A stretch of DNA of 64,000 bases from Drosophila pseudoobscura (lineage: Eukaryota; Arthropoda; Insecta; Diptera; Drosophilidae): NCBI RefSeq assembly GCF_009870125.1, contig NC_046679.1, positions 2,232,001 to 2,296,000 of the forward strand, in the 5' to 3' direction. Within the stretch, counting starts at the first letter, position 1, and each line of letters begins with the position of its first letter. This document shows positions 46,001 through 58,000 of this stretch, piece by piece. A program made the translations under genes and the position numbers. Under the pieces are notes generated by a model, which saw nothing but the letters and a program-made list of their open reading frames with translations, searched no databases and was not told where the DNA came from.

Positions 46001-49000
46001 CTGTGCGTCATTAAATGAGCACAAGCCACTCATTACGCATACGCCCCGGGGGCCGGGGCCACCGAACATGTCTCAATAATGCATAGGCGGGATAATATTG
46101 TAGGTACTCCCCTCCTGGCAGAACTTTGTCAGTTATTTATGCATATATATTGCCATATTTTCCCCCAGACAGGCAGAGCACATCCAAGGAAAACCCAAGC
46201 CTGCATAGTTTTTTGGACATGTAATCTGATATGGAAACTGACACCGCCGACGCGTTGCCACGTTGCCAACTTTATGGCATGCCACGGCTGTGCCGCTATC
46301 TCCGTGTTGCACTTTTGGCCAATTTCAAAGGGAAATCCCAACTTTTTCACAGCCATGTGGCAGGTGTGGGTTGCACACACGGCTTGTGGCAGGTGTGGGT
46401 GGGTGTGGCATTTGATATCTTTATGCGCTACTTACAATCCTTGACTCTGAGAATTTGCCCAAGACGATTTTCTTTGGATTTATGACACTGAATGTTGCCG
46501 CTGCCACTTTGACCTCGTAGTACGAATTGGTTGTTAGATTTTGCAGAATCATCTGTGGGGGAGAAACAGCAGAGAAATGGAGTTAGACATGGAGTTATTT
46601 TAGGGAACATTTTATTATAATAAATATTAAAAAGAAATCCCTTTTATCTGAAGTGAAGTTTTGCTTACAAAAATCTCTGGAATGGGAATTAATATTCCAG
46701 CAATAAATGTAAATGATTTTATTTCCTAGCCATTATTAGAACCAGTTTTCTTTTGGTCAGAGCCCAGATTCGATTGGTTTTATTTTATTTTCGGTTTTCT
46801 ACGAAAATCGATGAAATTGTTGCATCTTCAATTGCCTTTTCCATTGCCCAGAAGCCAAGCGTTTTGTGCCCAAGTACTTGACTCATTCGGGACTCGTTGC
46901 CTTTCAGGCAGCATAAAATGGAAATGAATCATCTTCACATATTATTTATACATATGAAAACTTTACAATTTTCGGGCACATTCATATGGTATGCATGTAT
47001 GTGTAAGTAACACACAAAAAGAATGAATGAAAATGGAAATAAAAATAAAAATATAGAATAGAATTCCTGTTGTTTAGTTGTTCAACAAAAAGCTTGTTTG
47101 CCGCTACAAAATATTTCAATTACAAAAATATTTGAAACTGACCAGAAAAAAATGCATACGAGGAACAGATAGAGCCAGATAGGGAGGGAAGGGGTGGGGA
47201 CTTTGCAGTTTTAGATGGGGAAGGGACAGAGAGGGAAAGAAGAGGCGGCTGTGTATGATAAAATTTTATTGTTGCGAAATTTGTTTGCTCTGCCACATTC
47301 CCCACGACAAACTTTTACATTTTTTTCCCCTTTTTTTTCCACGGCGCTAAATAAAATGGAAAGACATGGCACAAAGGGGGGGGGGGGGGGGCGTTTTTTT
47401 GTATTTGTTTTGTTTTGTGCCGGAAAAACAACATAAATTTAATTTATTTTCGCAGGTGGGTAAGCCCTGTGCATGTGTGTGCACACACACAGCCGCGTGT
47501 GTGTGTGTGTGTGGCTGAGGGGTAGATCGTGGGGTTTTTTGCTGGCCGCACAAAAGTATGCTACACTTTTCGAGCCGCGTGCATTTTTCTGGGATAGAAA
47601 TTGTTGTGAAATATTTACAGTTATCTCCGTCCCCCCCCCGCCCCCACTCGTATGCGGCGTTAGCTTCTCTGTATGCTGTTTGTTGCATAAAAATGCAATT
47701 ATTATTGCCAGCATTTTATTTTCGACGCTTTTATCGCATATCTGTGTGTATTAGGCAGTTTATCATGGAAGTTCTCGTTGGTTTTTGGGTTTTTTTGTGA
47801 GCTTGTTCCCAGCCAAATGGCCGCGATAAGCCAGCACGATTGACACATCACAAGGCACCCCCGAAAAGGGCCAACAAAAGTGGCAACACCCCCCCGAGGG
47901 CCACTAACAGTGACACCAAAGCTGGCCTCTGGCCATCCTGGCATATGATTTATGAGCTCCAGACTGCCATCATTCATTCATCTGCTCATCTGTACTTACC
48001 GCCGTTTCCAGTTCCTTGGCCGAGGCATTGATCCGAATATCCCGATGCGAGTCCTGGCCCGCCAGACGCGTCTTTATCACGTAGAAGTCGATCGTGTTGT
48101 AGAACTCGTAGGGTCTTCGCCAGCGTATCGTTATGGACTCCTGCGAGTGGCAGGTGAGATTCACAATCGCCGGCGCACTGGGTCCCCCCACGTCCGTGCG
48201 CTGGGCAATCTGATCGGAGGGTTCGCCCTCGTTCTTGGTGGTAAACGCCTTCACAATCACCCGGTAGTCGGTATAGGGTCCTGCAAGGCACAAAAACATA
48301 CATACTTTCATTTAGACGTGGAACAAAACCATCTCTTAATTCGTTTGGAGCTCCGATTCCTGATTTATTTATTCGTTTGATGGCTTCTGTTTGTCTCATT
48401 TACACTCGGTTTCGTCCTGAAGTGGCAGCTGAGGGTTTTATTGCTTCGAAAACAGAACGTCAGCTCCATGCAGGGTACACTCGTATGTGTGTGTATCCTT
48501 CAGGGCTCATTATGAGACACGTCACCGCATGTCAGGGTGCAGGGAGCACAACACAACCCGACGGCTGACGGCTCTACGGCTCGACGGCTCCATTGCCGGT
48601 CCGGTTTTATAATTAAATTTTATTAAACAAAAAGGAAAGGCTCTCCGGACAATGGACCGATTTTTCCGTGAAAGTGCAGTGCAGTGCAGTGCAGTGGCGG
48701 AATAAAAGAGCGAATGAAAACGGAAAAGCCTGGGGCGCTGATCTGGCGCTGAGCTGTCAGCTTAAATTGGATTTAATTAACAGCAAGAACTGCTGACATC
48801 TACTTGGATTAAATTTGGGAATAATTAAACGTTGCCAGGCAGCCGGCAGCTGGCAGTCGGCAACATGCAACCTGCAACCTGCATGCCACAAACATGCCCC
48901 CCCAAAGGGAAAAAAAGAAGAGTCTTTGAAATGTTTGGGGCATGTGAGTGCGAGCGAAACTTTGTGGCAAGTGTTGCAGCAGGTGCGGCGGCAGGCAGCA

Positions 49001-52000
49001 GGCAGCACCTGACTCGCGTATAATTAAATTAAACAATGGGGGTTGGGGTTGGGGCTCCATTCTGATGCGGGGCATAACTTTGTTGCAAGTTAATTGCAGC
49101 GCTCCCAGGGTCCCGATCCCACGCTCCCCTAAGTAGCTGCTAATGCCGCGGTGCCTCAGCCTCAGCTACAACTATGCCACCAAAAATGCTTGTGCTGTAT
49201 CTTAGGGATGCTCATTTCCAGCCCTGGGGCATGGGGCATGGGGCATGGGGAACGGTGCGGGTGCGGGTGCACAATTATAAGCGTCAAAAGTTGTTAACAA
49301 ACAAAAAGTGGCAAGCGAGTGGCAGCAGGCACTTGAAACTATTTAATTACAAAGCGGCGGGCAAACAATTTGACTCGGGCTTCAATTAGAGGTAATAATA
49401 GCTCCGGCCTACACCCCCACCCCCCACCCCCTATTGGTATTCCACGGCGGGGAGCTTCGAGGAGGTGTAGGCTGTTGTTCCGCCCCGTGGGCGTTCCAAC
49501 TTTTCAAGTGCCTCGCGTTCCGCCATTGACTGCTTGACTGCTCGACAGTTTGATGGCCGCCCACCCCCACCCCCGCCCCCCTTTTTGGGCGGCCGTGACT
49601 GTACTTTTCCCGGCACCGGCTAAGGAATATTTAAAGCGAAAATCTTACGCAAATTCTGCAGCTCAAAGTGTATGAGGGTCTCCACCGAATTCCGCGAGTT
49701 CTTCACAATCTCCACGCCCGTCTGGTTGTCGTGTATGTGGAAGACATGGTAGCCGGCGATGGCCCCGTTCTGGTTCTTCGGCGGATGCCACGACATCGTG
49801 ATGCTGTTCGCGGACACATCCAGTACGGTGAGATTCTGGGGCTTGCTTGGCACTGCAAAGAGGGAAAGATGGAAAGAGGGGGGAGGATGAGTATCAAAAA
49901 GTCAAAAGTTAAATTTGCTCATGTTCTTAGGACATGTTCGGGTTGCATACTTTTAGGCTCAGAGCCACAAAAGTTGGGCAAACAATTTATTAAGAAGCCG
50001 TGGGAGAGTCCAGGGTATCGACTGGGGGATACCCTTGGATGGAATTTCATTTCAAGTGTTTTAAAAAGAGAAAAATACTGTAGTTTTTGGGGAGAACTTT
50101 TGGTAACTTCTGCTGTCTCTTTTGCTCTCTTTTTTTGTGGCAATAATCACTGAAAAGGAGTAGCGAGATGGCAGTAGTGTTGCTTGCTCTTTCTCTCCCA
50201 GTAACTGGTAATGCTGTTTCTTTTGCGAAAAAAACATATATTTATGTTTATTCTTATTGTAAATGTTTTCCAGAACTTAAAAATAGTTTTTGAATTGAGT
50301 ATCTGTAATGAATGTAGTGAAATTTTAAAGATATATAAAGATGATTTTTTTTTTTTAAAGTATTTCCAGATATTTCGATGCTGGAATCTAAATATATTCC
50401 AAGGATTTTCAGGACACCTCAAAAAGATGTTCTTCGGTCTAAAGCAAGGTTTTTGTGCAACAAATGACTGAAATTCTTTTAAAACATTAAAATGTATTTT
50501 TTTGTCGGTTAGTTCTTTGTCCATTAATATGTTTCGGGGCTCATTATGAGAGAAAATCCATTTTTCCCACATCTGATAGGTTCTGCTCTTTCCATCGGCC
50601 TGTTGTTGTTGTTTTTCCTGCCAAACAGACACTCCTTTGATGCCACTTGCGTACAGGGTACCATTAATAATACCCTTTGGCTTTGAATGCGTTGAAAGGA
50701 GATTGCCAACTTTGGAGTTATCAAAGGCCACACAGCTGTTTAATGTTCCAAAATTCTGCACTCCCCTTGCAGCAGCCCCCTCTGCCCATACCCCCCTGTC
50801 ACCGCAAAGCAATCGCGTATTTGTATATGAGAAATGTTTGCATACTTAGCGGCGCAGGAGCAAACACACACACAAACACGCACACAGTCGTAGGAAACGC
50901 CACGCCGGATGACGCCAAATGACAATGCATAAATAATTTATTAAATAACAGAAAACAGAAAAGAAAAGGAAAAAGAGAATCAAATAGAAGCGGAAGCAGC
51001 AGCAGAAGGAGGAGGAGGAGCAGAAGTAATCGCAACGAATGAAAGAAAGAAGAAATAAATTGAAATGAATATTTTTCAGAAGCAGATAAAACAATTTATA
51101 TTCAAATGGCAGGCAGGAACAAGGGACGGGGACAGGGGACGGGGGAAAGGGACATATGTGAGACGGAGGGTAAGTGTGCTGCAAAAAATTATATATTCAA
51201 TTACGGGAGGGGGAGGAAGAGACAGCAGGGAGGGGGAAGGGGTACCTCAGAGGAGCAAAAGAATTGGCGCAAGTAAAGCGCAACGTAATCGAAGGGCATA
51301 AAGAAACGGAAATGCGATTGCCGGCAATTTATTATGGCCTGCACTTTCCACTGGGGCAGCGTTCCTCACACAGATACAGCAGACACACACACACACACAC
51401 ACACATGCAGATGATGGTGGCTTATAATCCAAGGAAACCAAACGGATGCAAAAGCTCTCTAGCAATAATTTCATTTGCAAGCCAAAGGACAACACTCGAC
51501 CATGTGTGACAGCCAAAGGGGTTGCTCCTGCTCTCTCTCTTTCTCTTACTCCCTTTCTCCCTTTCCCCTTGTGTATGTGTGTGTGTGTGTGTGCAAGTGG
51601 CAAAAAGCACTAAATGGTAATTTATTTTACTAATACAACAAAAGCCCTGCCAGAAGGAACGAGGGGCGGTGGCAAAAACGTTTTCGCAATCAAAAGAACA
51701 AATGAGTGACCCGAGGGCGGACCCAGGCCAGGCCAGCCACTTGACCCCCAACACCGAGTGGGGCCATAAGACTTTTGCCATGCAAATGCGATAAAGCTTA
51801 ACAAAACACCACATTCTCATTCCCATTTCCCCTTTACACAGGAGGGGACCGGGACCGGGACCAGGACCAGGACACAGGAGCACATGAGCACATGGCTGGG
51901 CAGAATAAACAGTCGCTGTCAATGTATAGAAATTTATACAATTCAATAAATGGCATTTCTCCTTTCTTTGGCTGTACTTCTTCTACTAGCACTCCACTCC

Positions 52001-55000
52001 ATTCCATTCCATTTCGATCTTTGCAATTGCAAACGGAAACGGAAATGGAGAAATGGACAGAACGCGAACCGAAGAACGAGTCAGGCAGGCAGGCAGGCAT
52101 CTGCTGCATCTGCAAAAAGGGAAAGGAACGTAAAGGAAAAAGCCAATTTATAGACTCGGAACTCAAACGCGAAGGACTCGCTGCCCCCACGAGCAGAGGG
52201 CGAGGGCGAGGGCTGTATTAAAATCAATTAAGCAACAAAGCCCCCAACGATAAATGTCCTCGCCAGGGCGTTCAGGTGGGGCTGGTACTCACAGAAAAGT
52301 TAATAGGTTTGCCAGTTGCCAAAGACAGCTGCCAGGCGGCGTGTGGCAGGCGGCATGTGGCATGTGGCAGGCGGCAGGTGAGACACGACTCTACACGACA
52401 CGACACCCCTTTGGCAGCACTAAGTGCTTGTGGATTGGCTTGTGTTTGGCAAATATTACATGAATAATTGAGAGTGCTGCTGCAGCAGGGAGAAAGTCGG
52501 AAATCAATGGGCAATGAACTATCTCGGGGGGGATCCTCTTCCACACCGTTATCACAGCCTAAGAAAAGCCCTGGCAAATTAAAAGAAAACAATAGCCGGG
52601 CGCCGGAAGTAAGCCAAGTGTGAAAAAGCCAGGGAAAATCCGCCATAGAATAGGCACACATCGTCGTGGAGCACCCTCGAAGGGCGCGCGCGTGATTATT
52701 TTCACAAAGGCAAAGGCAGGAAGTAAAAAATGAAAAAAATGAAAGAAAAAACAACAAAAACTAGCGAAGGAAAATCAAGGGAAGGGCGGGGTGGGGGCGG
52801 AGAAGTGCGCCTGGAAAAACCAATACGGACGACGTGCTTAAGTTGTTAAAAACTCCAAACAAAGAGGCAGCCTTTGAGGAGAGTCGCGCCAAGGGGACAC
52901 CAAGGTGTGTGCGTGTGTGTGTGTGTGTGTGTGTGCAGAGCAAATAGCATTAAGTTGTCTGAGCCTCGAAAAAAACAACAACAAAATAAATAAAAACGTA
53001 TAACAACAACGACAACGGCTTGAGGGAGAAAAACTTAGCTTGAAAATGAAGAAATAAAAATATAAAAGGAGGGACCGAAGCCTAAGATACCCTTCAAGGT
53101 CCCTCAGTAGCTGAAGAATTTCGAGCTACATTACAAAATATTATTACATTTTTATTAACTTCGTATACAAGAAACAAAAATATATAAAAAATTAAGAAAA
53201 ATCGAAAATAAATAAATTAATATTTCAGTTTAAGTGCATTACAAATGGGTTTTACTTATCGCCCTAGGAATAAACACAAATTGAGTACTCAATAAAGTCG
53301 CATCTGGGGATCTGGAAGATATCTTGAAATAGTTATCCATGAAGAAGAAACTCCAGCAGGGAGTTTGGATATTAAGAGAGTCCCAAAGTTCTTCTTTCGT
53401 GGCAAACCGTCTAGGAAAATCCGTATACCCTTCAGCAAGGGGACCACGTACGAGTGCAAGTTGTAGGGTTGGCTGAGGACTTGGGCTCCATTGTCGTTGG
53501 GGCATATGCCTTATTTAGTTGTTGCTCTTGGAGCTTTATTGTTGTTGCCTAACTTTACGAGCCGCTTTACGGATTTGGCCAGACGTAAAAACTAAACAAA
53601 AGCCGATGTGCAGAGACAGAGGGGAGCAGGGACGGGCCCAACAGGGTGCAGAAAAAGACACACACACACACAGGGGGGAGAAGAAAAGAGCGAGAGAGAC
53701 ACACTCATAAATAGAGGGAAAAGAGAGAGAGAGACAAGCAAACAATTAGAAGGAGTTGGGAACAAAAGTACACACACACACAGACGCACACACACACGCA
53801 CACATAAAGGACGCCTCGGATGCCTGGCTTTGAAAGGCGTCAAAGGCTCCAATCCTCCCGCCGCCCTTCAACAAAGGCACAAAAATTATGCGAAATAAAG
53901 TCCAAAAAAAAAGAAAAGCAAGAAAAAAGAGAGGAATAAAACAACATTCCGCCAACAGAAGCAGCAGCAGCTCCCCCGTCCACAGCTTTGATGGCCAAGA
54001 GCAAGCCCCGCTGAATGGGCCAAAGGCTCCACAGAGCGTGCCAGCACTTGGCGGAAGTAACGCGGCAGCCATTTTGAATGCACATGTGTACGTATGAGTG
54101 AGTTAGTGTTAGTGCTAGCGAGTGTTTGTGTGTGTTGGTGTGTGTGTGCGCCCCTTTTTGAACTTTGATTGCAGACAGCTTGAAGGTGACTTTTAAAGAG
54201 GACTTTCTGCCCTGCTGCCGGAGTGATTATGAAAATGTTCAACCAAATTATGGAAAATTCCACAAAATGCACGTCAGGCCACGCGCTGAACCCAGGGAGA
54301 AATGCCACAACCGACCGAGGGGCACTGCCGCATGTCCAGCATGTCGTACGAATAGCAAGATGGAAGATCTAAGCTTCTTCTTTTGGGCCTTGGCCCCAAA
54401 ATAGACTTAATCAGGAAGCACTTCCGACTGGTTTCGATTTAATCAAGGCATTGGCATAATAATTATAGGCTTTGGGCCAATTGGCATTGCATTTAATTGA
54501 ATGCCTTTAATTAGTGAATAATTATTAATGAAATAAAATGACTTTGTTATCGAATGTGACGCAGATTATGTTTTATTTACGACTATTAATAACAGAGAAT
54601 TATAATTATTGGGTTATCAACAAGCCATTAAATGGAAACCCAAGCGAATGAACAAATTATTGAGTCATCGAATCATCGAAACAAATGCATGAATCAATGA
54701 AATATGGCATCCTATATTGGATATTGGATGCCACTTCATGATTAAGGAATCAAAATCAATGAAACCTTTGGCGGAAAAGGATCAAAAGATTATTAAGCCC
54801 CCGAAAATCAATTGGAAATATGTCAGAATTTAAAGCACTTTTAAGATAATTATTTCAGGCCAAGAATCAATCGAATTTTATACAGTTTTAATCCTCATTA
54901 AGGAGTGAGCTCCACTCCACTTCATTTGCCTTAACGGCTCACACATTTTGATGGATCTTTTGTCATTCATGTAATGGCAAAATTGTAGCCTAGACATTTG

Positions 55001-58000
55001 GCAAATGGCCGCCAGCCGTCTTTGAGCACAAAGTCCTGTCAAATGCACAAATAAACGGGATACTTCGAATGTCTAGGCAAATACACACTCGCAGATACAG
55101 ATACGTATACGGATACGTATAGAAGACAAATGGAAGCTTCAAAGTGCTTTTGTCAGTGTTTAAATTGAGGCGACGTCGACCCTTTTGAGTGGGATTTGTG
55201 TTGCGTAATTTGGCCAACACTTTGAGAACCTCTGACATGTGTCGGCTTTCGAGGGTCAAACAGACCCCAAAAACCTTCAAAGCGTTACGCTTTAGGAGGA
55301 CTGGCTTTAAGGTTGGGCCTTGTCCGGAATTTCGACTAATTAAGAGAGGGCCAAGACCCGTCTGGCTGGCCCCAGACTGCGGATGGTTGCATTTTCCTGC
55401 CTTCGTGGCCAAGAGTCGGCCGATAAGGCCGCAAAGCCACAGCAGAGCCGCCTCGGGCTTTGTGCCACGTTTATCGGCAGGAAGTTGCACATGGAAGCAC
55501 CATCATCATGAACGAACGACGAACGACCAGCCATCCGGCCCCGGCTCCGGCCCCGGGTTCGGGCTCGGGTTCGCTTGTTTTTCGATGCTTGAGACACGGA
55601 AACTGTTTTAGGATCGGGCTGTGGCAAAAACAGGCATCAATGTCACGTTCAAAGTGTCGAGTTGTTGCACTAACAAGGTGTTTATGATTTAAAGCGCCAT
55701 TCGCCCCAAGGACAGTCCACAATGGAGGAGGAGGACGCGCTGCTAGCTGGTAGCTGGCGGCCCGGGCAGACAAAAGGCATCCATGACATGTCATGTGCCT
55801 TGAAGTGCAAAAAATGCCAGTCCTGTGCAGTGCCCTCTCGAATGGCGTTTTTCGTAGGCGTTTCGCCCGAGGGTTGCTACCCCTTCTCCATTCCCACCTC
55901 CACATTCCATTCGCCACAAGAAAAATTGACATGTTGAAGTGCAGTTAGGCGGAAGTTGTCTATCTGCCCCCCCCCCAAAAAAAAAGAGTGTGGGCGTGAC
56001 TAAATGCGGGTCGGCACGTGGGATGTGCGATAACGAAAAAGGAGCAGAGCGGAACGGAACGGAGCATAAAAAAGGGCTTATCTGTGTTCTTGGATTTTGA
56101 TTTCGGTTCCTTTTTTGTGTGGGTGTGTGGGTGTTGCCATGACGTGGGCCATCTATCAAAATGTTTTCTCTTTTTTTTGCTGCCAGGTTGGCTTTTCCAA
56201 GGGGTGGGTAGGGGGGGGTTCATAAATTAGCCGCAGCAGAGTGCAGTGCACAGCCGATAAGTAGGCAACACATTTGAGTGTGCTCCGGGGGGGGTGGGGT
56301 CCGTGGAAAAGCGCAGCTCCAAGTGGGCTTCCCTCTGCGGAGTGTCAAGTGCCGTTTGCGCTGTCTGCGAAGGTTCTTCGGGGGCTTATCATTGTCAGGC
56401 GGGAGACGCGCCTTGAGCACGCGCCACAGAGTATCTGTGTGAGGGGAGTACTTACGTGTGTGCGAGTGTGTGTGTGCAGGCCATGTTGCAAATTAAAATC
56501 AAGACAGCAGCAAAGCCCCAGCTCGAATGATTGATGGCTGTTTTTCATCGCACAACTGCAAAAAGTTCAATGATTTATGCTTTTCCCCAGAATGCTGTTG
56601 TTGTTTCTGGCTAAATGATTGTTTTCCCCCCCCTCCTGGAGATCTCCTGGCTCACTCGCTACTTTGCACTTTTAATGTATTTCTTGACAAGTCATGTTCA
56701 TAACTCAGTGTCCTGTAAAATTCACAGGAGAAGGAAGGAGAGCGGTAGGGACTTCCCCTTGAAACTTTCCACTGGATAAAGTTCGAAATCAAAGTTTTTG
56801 GCGCTGCTCGGTTTTTAGTAGTAGTTATTTTTGGGGCAGGACTTTGTGTTTTTGTTGTTGCTTTTGCCTTTGCTTTTTCGGTTTATTTCGTGCACAGAGA
56901 CGCAAATCATTTGTCAAAATACTCGCAAAGAGCTGCTGCTGCTGCTGCTCCTCCCTCTCGATGGCTGTTTGCCGTTGACAAGCCAAAAGTTGTGCCAATT
57001 TGTATTAGAAACTTCGCTTGGGGCCAGGCCTGCGACCGTGCCGGACATGGACGCTGGCCAATGGACCGCCGACCAACGACCCACCTCCGACCAGGGACTG
57101 CTTGCCACTTTATGCTCCAAGAGAGCGCTCCGCTTTGCTCATCGCCAAAGTTCAGGTTGCGAGTGGAATATTTATCTTTGGAGTGTTTGCATTCGAGCGG
57201 CGGTGGTGCGTCGTACAGTGCGTGACGTCTCTATAAGACAGCGTGGGCTTCCACAATCGATGGACTCTAAACAGAGTTCGCAAATATTTGGGCTTCAAAC
57301 GAAGCGACTTCAAACGAAGTTTAGAAGTCGATTAATCATCGTTTGCTATCGAACTGGCTGAGTTATCGGTCACAAATCGCATAAATTATCGTGTCAACTG
57401 CTGTTTTTAGATAGTTACTTGTAAAAGTGATGGATTTTCGATGGAATTCTATTACAAAACTTAGTTTTTCACTTAAAGGTCGATTAACAATCGAAAATTC
57501 GATTGTCACCACAGTTAATAACTAATCTAAATCACAAATCTTAGTTCTAGCTTACATCTTATAACTAATTCTACCAATTAAAACGTGTCAACATTATTTT
57601 CGGTAATTTTGTAATCGATTCGATAGCTATTTCGCTGATTATCAAGTGAATATCTTAATTAAACTGTAAGTGCAACAAAAACCGGATTAGCTTTAATTGG
57701 TAATCTCGAAAGATTCTTCTGGATGTCACGCACTGTAGATAGAGATTTGCAGTTTCATCACGACACGGCCATCTCCGATTCATTCGACCATTTATTCTGT
57801 TTGTTGGCCATTAATTCCGATTCTTGTGTGGCAGTTTCCAGCTGTCAAAGTTGTTTGTCAACTGCTGTTTGTCATAATGCCCGAAAGTTTGAAAGAAGCG
57901 CCGCACATCTGACAGATACTTCTCGCACTTGGTTGAGTGTAAATTGGTGTACTTCTGCCTTCGCTGCCTCTGCCTCTGCCTCCGATTTCCATTTTATGCC

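Noticed and set aside
50147..50812. 221-codon minus-strand frame in Ptp99A intron 1
   Set aside because: AT-rich, no domain, non-standard start context, no splice sites that would join it to Ptp99A in phase.
55471..55932. 153-codon minus-strand frame in Ptp99A intron 1
   Set aside because: Composition is repeat-like (GAGCCCGAGCC words) and a plus-strand frame overlaps it; nothing resembles a phosphatase exon.
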